Source of the DNA: Paenibacillus planticolens
GTDB taxonomy: Bacteria > Bacillota > Bacilli > Paenibacillales > NBRC-103111
Assembly: GCF_013141725.1 (NCBI RefSeq)
Contig: NZ_WHNZ01000041.1
Coordinates: forward strand, 1-64,000
Length of the DNA stretch: 64,000 nucleotides
Reading direction: 5' to 3'
The notes beneath the pieces are model-generated. The model worked only from the letters and a program-made list of their open reading frames with translations. It did no database searches and had not been told where the DNA came from. The translations under genes were made by a program, and so were the position numbers. Below, one piece after another: positions 34,457-43,741 of this stretch; the first letter of the stretch is position 1, and every line of letters starts with the position of its first letter.

Positions 34457-35413
34457 CTAATAATTGACCCATTTCTTTTGACCGAACCATTGCAGGATCG
34501 TAATAAGTAGAACGCAGAAGAACAACACGGATGCCATCGAGGAGGCATAACCTATTTTCAAATTAACAAAAGCCATTTCATACATGTCCCACACCATCAT
34601 CGAGGTGGCTCTCATCGGACCTCCTCTTGTGAGGACGGCAATCAAATCGAATACTTTAAAAGTTGCAATGATGCCGGAGACGAGTAGAAAGAAAGAGGTA
34701 GGCGACAAGAGCGGCAGAGTAATTCTCTGAAATTTCACCCAACCGTTGGCCCCGTCAATGTCTGCCGCTTCATACAGGTCCTTCGGAATGTCCTGCAATC
34801 CGGCAATATAAATGATCATATTAAAGCCGATTGATATCCATACAGATACCATCATCAGCGAAGGCAGCGCGTAGGACGGATCTGCAATCCATTTTGGCGG
34901 ATTATTAATCCCGATAGAGACCAGAAATTGATTAACAGGTCCTGTAGACGGATTGAACAGCACCATCCACACCGTCGCAACAGCGACCACGCTGGAAATA
35001 TAGGGCATGAAAAAAGCGACCTTAAAAAAACTTTTGAAATAAATATGCTTTTCGATCAGAATCGCAAGCAGCAGCGCAATCCCCATATAGATCGGGACCG
35101 TCAGTAAGAACATGGCATTATTTTTCATCGACTTCAAAAAAGAGACATCGCCTATCAGGGTTTGAAAATTGCTAAAGCCAACCCATTTAAAACCGCTAAG
35201 CCCCATGATAAAGTTCCAGTCCGAGAACGCGATCAGGAACGTAGCTATAATTGGAATGAGCGTTAGAAACGTAACACCCAGGATCATCGGACTAACGAAT
35301 AATAAACCTGCTAAGGATTCTTTGCGCTGCAACGATCCTAACCGTTGCTTAGAAATCGGTCTATCATTGGAAATCGGTCTATCAATGGAAACTACCGAGG
35401 AATTTCGGTTCAT
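34457..35413 (-). CDS. Sugar ABC transporter permease (CUT1, MalF-like)
   Basis: A 318-residue permease with six membrane helices and the EAA signature YEAADIDGANGWVKFQRITLP (seen as EAADIDGAN). ATG 35413 follows AGAGGTGA; longer upstream extension to 35518 lies inside the MFS gene and is rejected. The N-terminal cytoplasmic tail contains a recent-looking 18-bp tandem duplication (about 35355-35391) that repeats the residues DRPIS. It starts 5 bp after the MFS stop codon. Confidence 0.9.
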   Translation of the reverse strand: MNRNSSVVSIDRPISNDRPISKQRLGSLQRKESLAGLLFVSPMILGVTFLTLIPIIATFLIAFSDWNFIMGLSGFKWVGFSNFQTLIGDVSFLKSMKNNAMFLLTVPIYMGIALLLAILIEKHIYFKSFFKVAFFMPYISSVVAVATVWMVLFNPSTGPVNQFLVSIGINNPPKWIADPSYALPSLMMVSVWISIGFNMIIYIAGLQDIPKDLYEAADIDGANGWVKFQRITLPLLSPTSFFLLVSGIIATFKVFDLIAVLTRGGPMRATSMMVWDMYEMAFVNLKIGYASSMASVLFFCVLLITILQWFGQKKWVNY

Positions 35414-35418
35414 CGCAT

Positions 35419-36642
35419 TCACCTCTCTAATGAAATTTGTTGTGCGGACCAATCGCGAATCTTCTTGTCGGATGGAAGCAGGAAGCCCATGCCGCCCAAT
35501 AACGGCATAAATGAGCACGCTGTAATTACCAGGGTCAAGCTCGTAGCATCAATCAAACCTCCCAAAGCTACGGCGCCTATCGCCCCCATGCCAAAGGAGA
35601 GACCCGTAATCAAGCCCGAAACGGTTCCCACCTTGCCAGGAACCAACTCCTGCACATAGACGACCGTGACAGAAAAACTGCTATGATTGAGAACACCAAT
35701 TAAAAATAACAGCGGATAAGTCCACAGCGCATTGGCATGCGGGAGCAGCATCGCGAACGGTGCCGAGCCCAGCAAAGAAAGCAAAATCACATTTTTCCGG
35801 CCGATTCGGTCTGACAGCGGGCCTCCCACAAATGTTCCGAGAATGCCTGCGCCCAAATAAATGAATATATAAAGCTGCGCTGTAGGTACGGATATTTGAA
35901 AATGCTCCATCAAGTAAAATACAAAATACGTCGAAATACTGGATCCAAACCAAGACCTGGCAAAAGCAATGAAAATAATCAGAATGATGGCATAGCGGAT
36001 CGCTTTTTTATGCTTTTCATCCACCGGCTTGGCGTTGGCGCTGTTTTTTTTCAGGGGAATGAGCGATAGATGCGCTCTATACCAGCGCGCAACCCGCAGC
36101 TGAATGGCTATGCCTATAGCTGCAAGCAACGTGAACCATATGGCTCCGAATTGACCATATGGAAAAAAGATCAATGCCGTCATCAACGGCGCAAGCGCAT
36201 TGCCCGTGTTGCCTCCAACTTGGAAGATGGATTGCGCCAAGCCTCTGCGCTGCCCGGCAGCCAAGTAGGAAATCCGCGACCCCTCCGGATGGAACATCGC
36301 CGAAGCCACGCCTACGCAGGCAACAGCGGCGAGCACCATCGCATACCCGGGGGCAAAAGCCAGCCCCAGCATGCCCAGAAGCGCGATCGCCATGCCTACG
36401 GGCAGTAGGTTCGGCGTAGGTCGCGCATCCGCATACATGCCGACAAAAGGCTGCATCACCGATGAAGAAAAATACAAGATGAACGTAATCATTCCTATTT
36501 GCGTAAAAGATAGATGCAGCGAATCCCTCAAGATCGGGTAAGAAGCCGGAATAACGGCTTGCAGCGCATCGTTGATCAAGTGCGCCAAGCCTATCGCAAA
36601 TAAGACAGGATAAATCGTGGGTTTTGCCTGCTGTTCGCTCAT
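35419..36642 (-). CDS. MFS transporter, fosmidomycin-resistance (Fsr)-like
   Basis: A 407-residue protein with about 12 membrane helices. Signature segments are HLINDALQAVIPASYPILR, LSFTQIGMITF, SVMQPFVGMYAD and ASAMFHPEGSRISY, which are typical of the Fsr subgroup of the major facilitator superfamily. It likely exports a small molecule; the substrate cannot be named. It is immediately upstream of the sugar permease genes and may share their transcript, or be unrelated read-through. Confidence 0.85.
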   Translation of the reverse strand: MSEQQAKPTIYPVLFAIGLAHLINDALQAVIPASYPILRDSLHLSFTQIGMITFILYFSSSVMQPFVGMYADARPTPNLLPVGMAIALLGMLGLAFAPGYAMVLAAVACVGVASAMFHPEGSRISYLAAGQRRGLAQSIFQVGGNTGNALAPLMTALIFFPYGQFGAIWFTLLAAIGIAIQLRVARWYRAHLSLIPLKKNSANAKPVDEKHKKAIRYAIILIIFIAFARSWFGSSISTYFVFYLMEHFQISVPTAQLYIFIYLGAGILGTFVGGPLSDRIGRKNVILLSLLGSAPFAMLLPHANALWTYPLLFLIGVLNHSSFSVTVVYVQELVPGKVGTVSGLITGLSFGMGAIGAVALGGLIDATSLTLVITACSFMPLLGGMGFLLPSDKKIRDWSAQQISLER

Positions 36643-36801
36643 GTCTGTCTGATATCTCCTTCTACTAAATTCATCCTCAGCTGAACCTCCCTCTCTTTCT
36701 TTATAGCTTTCATTATAGGGGAAGGGGCTGCGGCAACTTTGCCACTATTTTGATTTTCTTTTGTAGAATTATGACTTTTGTCGTTCGGGATAAAAGAAAA
36801 A

Positions 36802-36828
36802 AACCGTCAGTTCACCCTGACGGTTCCT
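36802..36828 (-). terminator. Terminator of the doxX-adhE-pflBA-hemerythrin operon
   Basis: Perfect 9-bp stem AACCGTCAG (36802-36810) / CTGACGGTT (36817-36825), preceded by an A tract that reads as U tract on the minus strand, 13 bp past the hemerythrin gene. Confidence 0.85.
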
Positions 36829-36840
36829 TTAAGATCTATA

Positions 36841-37383
36841 TCAACAAAAAAATAACTCCAAATCAGTCATCACTTGCTCCGTTATTGGAAAAACAACCTG
36901 TTCCTCCATCGTAAAGTGGTCGTTTAATATCAAGCATGCCTGAACAAGATGCGCTGTGATCTCTGCTAATTGCTTCTTTGGTACAAGAGGTGTTACCTTG
37001 CCAACAGCTTCTTGAAAAGATTCGATAAACGACAGGCCGAGTTGATGATCTTTTTCCAATACCCAGAAAGATGGCAGGATAGAAGGCGCCGAGTGCCGAT
37101 CGAAATACGTCAGCAGAAACGGAAACAATTCCCGCTCTTCCCATTCCGAATGCCGTTCCAGCATTTCAACGAATTGCTGAGTCTGATCTCTGAGTTCTTG
37201 GACAAGCTGTTTGCTCTTCACCAAATCATCCGATACAATCACTTCCTTGGCGCCCGTTTCGAGCTCCCTTAGCTTTTCTCTCAATTCCTCATGCTCTGCC
37301 CTTAATCGATCGGTCGCATAAGCAAGCTCGTCTGGGTTTGAAGAAGCAATCCCTGAAGTATAGCCAGCCGCATGTATTGCCAT
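36841..37383 (-). CDS. Hemerythrin domain-containing protein
   Basis: A 180-residue four-helix HHE protein. Putative diiron ligands are H31, H78 with E82/E83 (RHSEWEERELFP), H113 (KDHQLG) and H156 with E160/E161 (DHFTMEEQVVFP). Such proteins bind oxygen or nitric oxide. GGGAGGG lies 7 nt before the ATG. It is the last gene of the fermentation operon, 21 bp after pflA. A role in protecting the oxygen-sensitive glycyl radical enzyme is attractive but inferred from position. Confidence 0.85.
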   Translation of the reverse strand: MAIHAAGYTSGIASSNPDELAYATDRLRAEHEELREKLRELETGAKEVIVSDDLVKSKQLVQELRDQTQQFVEMLERHSEWEERELFPFLLTYFDRHSAPSILPSFWVLEKDHQLGLSFIESFQEAVGKVTPLVPKKQLAEITAHLVQACLILNDHFTMEEQVVFPITEQVMTDLELFFC

Positions 37384-37404
37384 ACAGCGTCCCTCCCCAT
37401 GTCA

Positions 37405-38124
37405 TCATTTCCTACCCTGTTCAATCAGATCTCTCGCCCGGGCAACCTCGTGATCTGTCGGTACAGGGCAATGTTCGAGCGGATACTCTTTCCCCATTTG
37501 CTGCCACTTATGAACGCCCATTCTGTGATAGGGCAGTAATTCCAATTTACTTACGTTTCGCAAAGAGCCGATAAACTTGCCTAGCTCAAGCAGATCTTTG
37601 GCATCGTCCGTCCAGCCGGGTACAAGCACATGGCGAATCCAGACCGGTTTGCCAATCTCGCTCAAGTATTGGCCAAAACGCTTGATGGGATCATTAGGCT
37701 GAGCCGTCAGCGCGATGTGCGTCTCTGGATTGATCTGTTTCAGATCAAGCAGCACTAGATCCGTGACGTTCAGAAGCTCCTGCGCATGACTCGGCTCACA
37801 AAACCCGTTGGTGTCCAAGGCGGTATGCAAGCCCCAGCGCTTGCGGCATTCGGCAAACAATCGGGCCAGGAAGGGAGCCTGCAAAGTCGGCTCCCCGCCT
37901 GTTGCCGTAATGCCGCCTCCCGAGCGCTGGTAGTACTCGACGTAGGGTTCGATCTCCCGGAGAATCTCCTCGATCTTCATCTGTCTGCCCGCATGCATTT
38001 CCCATGTATCCGGGTTATGGCAGTACTTACACTGCAGCGCACAGCCCTGCATGAAAAGCACAAAACGGATGCCCGGACCGTCAACGGTGCCGAAGGTGTC
38101 GAAGGAATGTATGCGTCCTTTCAC
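37405..38124 (-). CDS. pflA: Pyruvate formate-lyase activating enzyme
   Basis: A 239-residue radical SAM enzyme with C28, C32 and C35 (CALQCKYC) binding the [4Fe-4S] cluster. TGGEPTLQ follows as the SAM-binding turn. It abstracts hydrogen from the PflB glycine to create the radical. GTG start with GGGGG-type site 7 nt upstream. It lies 20 bp downstream of pflB. Confidence 0.96.
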   Translation of the reverse strand: MKGRIHSFDTFGTVDGPGIRFVLFMQGCALQCKYCHNPDTWEMHAGRQMKIEEILREIEPYVEYYQRSGGGITATGGEPTLQAPFLARLFAECRKRWGLHTALDTNGFCEPSHAQELLNVTDLVLLDLKQINPETHIALTAQPNDPIKRFGQYLSEIGKPVWIRHVLVPGWTDDAKDLLELGKFIGSLRNVSKLELLPYHRMGVHKWQQMGKEYPLEHCPVPTDHEVARARDLIEQGRK

Positions 38125-38144
38125 TGGTCTGCCCCCTCTCTATC

Positions 38145-40403
38145 TTACATGGTACCGTGGAAAGTACGATGTATCACATCAAGCTGCTGCTCCTTGGTCA
38201 GCTTGATGAAGTTCACCGCATAACCGGAGACACGAATCGTCAACTGCGGATACAGCTCCGGATGCTCCATAGCATCTAACAGCTTCGCCCGATCAAACAC
38301 ATTAATATTCAAATGATGACCCTGGTTAGCCATATAGCCATCCAGCATGGCAACCAGATTCGAGAAGCGCGTTTCCTCTTCCCGGCCAAGCGCCTTGGGC
38401 ACGATAGAAAACGTGTTGGATATGCCATCGAGGCAATGTTCATAAGGTAGCTTGGCTACTGAGGCGAGTGAAGCTAACGCTCCCTTCCGGTCGCGTCCAT
38501 GCATAGGGTTGGCGCCTGGCGCAAAAGGCTCTCCGTCTTTGCGGCCATCCGGCGTACTACCTGTCTTTTTGCCATAGACGACATTCGAGGTGATGGTCAG
38601 AACGGACATCGTTGGCACCGCACCCCGATAGGTGGTATGCTTCCTAATCTTATTCATGAACGTTTCTGTCAATTGCACGGCAATCGCATCTACCCGCTCA
38701 TCATTATTGCCGAACTGCGGGTACTCGCCTTCAATGTCAAAATCCACGGCAATGCCTTGTTCATTGCGAATCGGGCGTACCTGCGCATACTTAATCGCGC
38801 TGAGCGAGTCGGCTACTACCGATAAGCCGGCAATGCCTGTAGCCATGGTGCGTACAATTTCGCGATCGTGCAGAGCCATCTCCAAGCGCTCATAGCAGTA
38901 TTTGTCATGCATATAGTGAATAACATTAAGAGTGTTCACGTACAGTTTCGCCAGCCACTCCATGATCGTATCGAAGTTCTCCATGACTTGCTCGTAGTTC
39001 AACACGTCCGTGGCTATAGGAGCTATTCGGGGGCCAACCTGGATCCCAAGCTTCTCATCTGCCCCGCCATTTATAGCATACAGTAAAGCTTTGGCTAAAT
39101 TGGCGCGAGCGCCGAAGAATTGCATCTGCTTGCCGATGCGCATAGCGGAGACACAGCAAGCAATGCCGTAATCATCCCCGTAATATGGTCGCATGAGGTC
39201 ATCATTCTCGTATTGAATCGAGCTGGTCTCGGCAGATACTTTGGCGCAGTACGCCTTGAAGCCATCCGGCAGCTGCGTGGACCAGAGCACGGTTAAATTC
39301 GGTTCAGGCGCCGGCCCCAGATTGTATAAGGTATGAAGAAAGCGGAAGGAGTTTTTGGTCACTCGCGGTCGGCCGTCCAGTCCCATGCCGCCAATGGATT
39401 CGGTCACCCACGTGGGGTCTCCGCTGAATAATTCGTTATAATCAGGAGTACGTAGAAACTTCACAATCCGCAGTTTCATTACAAAATGGTCAACGAGCTC
39501 CTGCGCCTCATCTTCCGTCAGCGTCCCGCCGTTCAGATCCCGCTCGATATAAATATCAAGGAAGCTGGATACGCGCCCAAGGCTCATCGCCGCACCGTTC
39601 TGCTCTTTAATCGCTGCCAAATAGGCAAAATACAGCCATTGCACGGCTTCCTTGGCATCCGCTGCCGGCTTCGCAATATCGAAACCGTACGTTTGGGCCA
39701 TCTTCTTTAATTCGCCCAAACTGCGGATCTGCTCGGAGAGCTCCTCGCGCAGCCGGATCACATCCTCCGTGATGGCGTCAACTTCCAAGAGCAGAAGATC
39801 TCTTTTCTTCTCTGCGATTAACCGGTCTACGCCATACAGCGCAACCCGCCGGTAATCGCCGATGATCCGGCCGCGTCCGTAAGCATCCGGCAGCCCTGTA
39901 ATAATGGCCGCCTTGCGCGCAGTTTTCATCTCAGTGGTGTAGGCATCGAACACGCCTTGGTTATGCGTTTTGCGAATATCTGTAAACACATGAATCATTT
40001 CTTCCGGCAGCTTGAATCCGTAGGCCTCGCAAGCATCGATCACCATGCGGATACCGCCGAAAGGCTGCACGGCGCGCTTCAGAGGAGCGTCGGTTTGCAG
40101 ACCGACGATTTTCTCCTCGTTCTTGGCGATATAACCGGGCGCATGGGAGGTAATCGTGGACACCGTGCGGACATCCACATCCAAAACGCCCCCGTTCTCC
40201 CGCTCTTGGCGGGTCAGCGCGCTGACCGCCTGCCACAGCTTGTTCGTTGCTTCCGTAGGACCGGTCAGGAATGTGTGATCACCTGAATAAACCGTCATGT
40301 TTTTATCGATAAAATCTTTCACATCAATCGCCGTTTGCCATTTCCCCTGCACAAATCCATGCCAGTGGCGGCCTGCCGCCAACTCTTCTTCTCGGATTGC
40401 CAT
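38145..40403 (-). CDS. pflB: Formate C-acetyltransferase (pyruvate formate-lyase)
   Basis: A 752-residue glycyl radical enzyme converting pyruvate and CoA to acetyl-CoA and formate. The catalytic pair C416-C417 is in GIACCVSAM and the radical glycine G727 in RVSGYAVNF. The length is full. AAGGAGG lies 8 nt before the ATG. It sits between adhE (26 bp upstream) and pflA (20 bp downstream). The complex needs strict anaerobiosis, which fits the Fnr site at the operon head. Confidence 0.97.
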   Translation of the reverse strand: MAIREEELAAGRHWHGFVQGKWQTAIDVKDFIDKNMTVYSGDHTFLTGPTEATNKLWQAVSALTRQERENGGVLDVDVRTVSTITSHAPGYIAKNEEKIVGLQTDAPLKRAVQPFGGIRMVIDACEAYGFKLPEEMIHVFTDIRKTHNQGVFDAYTTEMKTARKAAIITGLPDAYGRGRIIGDYRRVALYGVDRLIAEKKRDLLLLEVDAITEDVIRLREELSEQIRSLGELKKMAQTYGFDIAKPAADAKEAVQWLYFAYLAAIKEQNGAAMSLGRVSSFLDIYIERDLNGGTLTEDEAQELVDHFVMKLRIVKFLRTPDYNELFSGDPTWVTESIGGMGLDGRPRVTKNSFRFLHTLYNLGPAPEPNLTVLWSTQLPDGFKAYCAKVSAETSSIQYENDDLMRPYYGDDYGIACCVSAMRIGKQMQFFGARANLAKALLYAINGGADEKLGIQVGPRIAPIATDVLNYEQVMENFDTIMEWLAKLYVNTLNVIHYMHDKYCYERLEMALHDREIVRTMATGIAGLSVVADSLSAIKYAQVRPIRNEQGIAVDFDIEGEYPQFGNNDERVDAIAVQLTETFMNKIRKHTTYRGAVPTMSVLTITSNVVYGKKTGSTPDGRKDGEPFAPGANPMHGRDRKGALASLASVAKLPYEHCLDGISNTFSIVPKALGREEETRFSNLVAMLDGYMANQGHHLNINVFDRAKLLDAMEHPELYPQLTIRVSGYAVNFIKLTKEQQLDVIHRTFHGTM

Positions 40404-40429
40404 GAGTGGTGCCTCCTTCGAAATCGCGA

Positions 40430-43036
40430 TTAAAGCTTGCCGTAAAAAGCGTTGCGGTAAACGTCAGCCAACTCTGTCACCAGCGGCATCCGTGGATTGG
40501 CGGTTGTACATTGGTCTTCAAAAGCCCGGTCCGCCAAATAATCTACCTTCGACTCGAATTGTTCCGCCTGGAATCCCAAATCCTGAAATTTCTCAGGAAT
40601 GCCAAGCGTTCTGTTCAGCTTACGGATGGCTTCGATCAGGCTGTTCACGCCTTCTTCCGTTGTTTGGGCTGGAAGTCCCAGCATACGGGCAATTTCGGCA
40701 TAGCGCTGATCCGCGATGAAATGATCATATTTCGGGAATGAAGTGAACTTGGTCGGTTTTTGCGCATTATAGCGAATGACATGCGGCATCAAAATCGCAT
40801 TGGTACGGCCATGCGCGGTGTGATATTCGCCGCCCCACTTATGCGCCAAGCTGTGATTAATACCGAGGAAGGCATTTGCAAAGGCCATGCCTGCGATCGT
40901 TGAAGCGTTATGCATTTTCTCCCGGGCAATCGGATCTCCCGTCGCAAACGACTTCTCCAAGTTTTGGAACACGAGTTGAATAGCTTTCATGGCCAATCCA
41001 TCTGAATAGTCGTTCGCCATCACTGACACATAGGCTTCAATGGCATGGGTCAGGACATCCATTCCCGTATCGGCTACTGCCGTCTTAGGCAAGCTGTACA
41101 CATAATCAGGGTCAATGATGGCAACGTCCGGCGTAAGCTCATAATCGGCCAACGGATACTTCGTATTGCCTTTTTCTTTGTCGGTAATAACGGCGAATGA
41201 GGTCACTTCCGAGCCTGTGCCCGAAGTTGTGGGAATCGCGACGAATTTAGCTTTGCGCCCCAGACGCGGGTATTTGTAGACCCGTTTGCGAATATCCATG
41301 AACTTTTGCTTCAAGGCGTCAAAGCTCGTATCCGGGTACTCATAGAACAACCACATCGCCTTGGCCGCATCCATCGGCGATCCGCCTCCTAATGCAATGA
41401 TGCAATCCGGCTGGAAACTAGCCATTTGTGCCCGGCCGCGTTCCACGGTTTCGACGGACGGATCTGGTTCCACATCCGAGAACACTTCGATGTAAACAGG
41501 TAGCTGCCTTTTGCGAAGATAATACTCCACCCGCTCTACGTACCCAAGCTTCACCATCATAGGATCGGTGACAATCATAACCCGCGATATATCAGGCATT
41601 TTTTCCAAATACTGCGTAGCGCCTTTTTCAAAATAGATCTTCGGCGGTATCTTAAACCACTGCATATTGACCGTGCGGTAGGCTACCCGCTTCACGTTGA
41701 TTAGATTTACAGCGCTAACGTTGGAAGTTGTGGAGTTATGTCCATAGGAACCGCAGCCAAGCGTCAAAGAAGGCAAGTTTGTATTATAAATGTCTCCAAT
41801 AGCCCCATGTGTGGATGGTGAGTTGACGATGACGCGCCCCGTTTGCAGGTTGCTGGAGAAGGCCTGAATCACCTCTTCGTTCTGCGAATGAATGACAGAG
41901 GAGTGACCCATTCCGCCAAATCTGACCACTTCTACCGCACGGGCAATGCCTTGCTCCGCATTCTTTACTTTGTAACAAGCGAGTACAGGACTTAATTTCT
42001 CAGCGGATAATGGGAAAGCCTCCCCGACCCCGGCTAGCTCCGCCACCAGTATTCTCGTAGCCGCAGGCACCTTAATGCCGGCCATCTCAGCAATTTTCAC
42101 GGCAGGTTGACCTACGATAACGGCGTTAACCGCACACTTCTCCGCATTAATGACTAATTTGGAAACAGCTTCGGTCTCTTCTTTATTCAAAAAGTAGCAG
42201 CCCTGATCCGCCATTAACTTTCTTGTTTCCGCGTACACGGCTTCCTCGATGATAACAGCCTGCTCCGAAGCGCAAATCATGCCGTTGTCAAACGTTTTGG
42301 ATAAAATCAAGTCGTTCACAGCCTGCTGCAGATTCGCTGTCTTCTCAATAAAGCAAGGGACATTTCCCGGCCCGACGCCCAAAGCCGGCTTCCCTGTGCT
42401 GTAGGCTGCCTTCACCATAGAAGACCCTCCGGTTGCCAGCACAAGCGCTACTTCCGGGTGATTCATTAGCAGTTGCGTTGCTTCCACCGAGGGATGTTTC
42501 ACCCATTGAATACAATGCTCGGGAGCTCCTGCTTTCACCGCTGCTTCCAATAAAGCCGCTGCCGCAGCAGTACTTGACTGCTGGGCGGACGGGTGGAATG
42601 CGAAGATGATCGGGTTGCGGGTTTTGGTCGCAATCAAGGCCTTGAACATCGTTGTCGAAGTCGGATTGGTAACTGGTGTCACCCCGGCAATGATGCCGAC
42701 GGGTTCCGCTACCACGCGGTAGTTCTCATACGTGTTTTCCTCGATTACACCCACCGTTTTGATATTTTTGATGCTATGGTAAATGTACTCTGTCGCAAAT
42801 AAATTTTTTGTGATTTTGTCTTCATACACACCTCGGCCGGTTTCCTCCACAGCAAATTTGGCAAGAACCATGTGCCTGTCGATGCCCGCTAATGCCATTT
42901 GCTGAATGATATGGTCAACCTGCGCTTGATCCAACTCCAGAAATTGCTGCTGCGCTTCCTTCGCTCTGGCCACCAGTTGGTTAACTTCATCTTGCGCTGA
43001 AATCCGTTCGTTCGTTTTCGCTTCCTTGGTTGTCAT
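40430..43036 (-). CDS. adhE: Bifunctional acetaldehyde-CoA/alcohol dehydrogenase
   Basis: An 868-residue fusion enzyme reducing acetyl-CoA to acetaldehyde and then ethanol. The aldehyde dehydrogenase half (1-440) carries C255 (NGMICASEQ). The iron-dependent alcohol dehydrogenase half (about 455-868) carries GGGSPMDAAK and the metal-ligand region NHSLAHKWGGEYHTAHG. AAAGGAG precedes the ATG. It provides NAD+ regeneration coupled to PflB. It is second in the operon, 40 bp after doxX. Confidence 0.97.
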   Translation of the reverse strand: MTTKEAKTNERISAQDEVNQLVARAKEAQQQFLELDQAQVDHIIQQMALAGIDRHMVLAKFAVEETGRGVYEDKITKNLFATEYIYHSIKNIKTVGVIEENTYENYRVVAEPVGIIAGVTPVTNPTSTTMFKALIATKTRNPIIFAFHPSAQQSSTAAAAALLEAAVKAGAPEHCIQWVKHPSVEATQLLMNHPEVALVLATGGSSMVKAAYSTGKPALGVGPGNVPCFIEKTANLQQAVNDLILSKTFDNGMICASEQAVIIEEAVYAETRKLMADQGCYFLNKEETEAVSKLVINAEKCAVNAVIVGQPAVKIAEMAGIKVPAATRILVAELAGVGEAFPLSAEKLSPVLACYKVKNAEQGIARAVEVVRFGGMGHSSVIHSQNEEVIQAFSSNLQTGRVIVNSPSTHGAIGDIYNTNLPSLTLGCGSYGHNSTTSNVSAVNLINVKRVAYRTVNMQWFKIPPKIYFEKGATQYLEKMPDISRVMIVTDPMMVKLGYVERVEYYLRKRQLPVYIEVFSDVEPDPSVETVERGRAQMASFQPDCIIALGGGSPMDAAKAMWLFYEYPDTSFDALKQKFMDIRKRVYKYPRLGRKAKFVAIPTTSGTGSEVTSFAVITDKEKGNTKYPLADYELTPDVAIIDPDYVYSLPKTAVADTGMDVLTHAIEAYVSVMANDYSDGLAMKAIQLVFQNLEKSFATGDPIAREKMHNASTIAGMAFANAFLGINHSLAHKWGGEYHTAHGRTNAILMPHVIRYNAQKPTKFTSFPKYDHFIADQRYAEIARMLGLPAQTTEEGVNSLIEAIRKLNRTLGIPEKFQDLGFQAEQFESKVDYLADRAFEDQCTTANPRMPLVTELADVYRNAFYGKL

Positions 43037-43076
43037 GATTCCTTCACTCCTTTATTTGCTGATTAAACATGAGCAC

Positions 43077-43601
43077 TTATCTCAATTTTGTTTTTAGATG
43101 GAATCGTTCCAAGAGCTTATCGAACCATTTGTGCAGGTAGGGGAGAATCAAGTGATCCACACCAAATTTCCCTGCGTTTGCTCCAGCAGCTATAATGAAG
43201 AAGCCTAAAAGCACTAGCCATGGATTCGTGCTAACCGTACCCGCGAACATATACATGAAATTCATCAATAAGCCAAAGAACACGGCTGTTGTAGTCAGCG
43301 CTCCAATCAGTAAGCCGATCCCAACCAAAAGCTCTCCCCACGGAACTAAGACATTAAACCAGCCGATATGGGGCAGTGCGAAGTTTTTCAAAAACGCCAC
43401 ATAATTCGCATACACCAAATCATTCGTTCCACTTTCAAGAACAGGTTTGGCAATGGCCCCTTTCAGATATCCTGTGGCGTCAAAAGCTTTGTCGCCTGTA
43501 ATTTTGTGCCATCCGGCCACTGCCCATTCCCAACCTACATATAATCGAATCATCGTCAACAAGATTGCCGCGTAATTATTTCCTCTTAACCAATTCATCA
43601 T
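43077..43601 (-). CDS. DoxX family membrane protein
   Basis: A 174-residue protein with about four membrane helices and the family segments MIRLYVGWEWAVAGWHK and LVPWGELLVGIGLLIGAL. DoxX proteins are linked to quinone or thiosulfate redox in other organisms; the role here is unknown. ATG 43601 is chosen because GGAGGAG overlaps the ATG at 43610. It heads the Fnr-controlled fermentation operon, an unusual placement. Confidence 0.85.
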   Translation of the reverse strand: MMNWLRGNNYAAILLTMIRLYVGWEWAVAGWHKITGDKAFDATGYLKGAIAKPVLESGTNDLVYANYVAFLKNFALPHIGWFNVLVPWGELLVGIGLLIGALTTTAVFFGLLMNFMYMFAGTVSTNPWLVLLGFFIIAAGANAGKFGVDHLILPYLHKWFDKLLERFHLKTKLR

Positions 43602-43632
43602 GTGAACCATCTCCTCCGTATCTGATGACTTT

Positions 43633-43702
43633 ATTATAGATCGGAGAAAAAGAGCTGTATGTGAATTAAATCACAGCCCACAGGTTTCTTCTTGTTTACA
43701 AT
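43633..43702. promoter_or_regulatory. Symmetric bidirectional Fnr promoter
   Basis: A perfect Fnr box TGTGA-ATTAAA-TCACA (43660-43675, centre 43667.5) lies between doxX and the small gene at 43742. On the minus strand TATAAT occupies 43638-43633; on the plus strand TACAAT occupies 43697-43702. Each -10 begins exactly 29.5 bp from the box centre, which places the box at about -41.5 for both start sites, the class II Fnr position. Confidence 0.85.
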
Positions 43703-43741
43703 GAATGCTATATCCATTAAAGAACCAAGGAGATGATTCCT

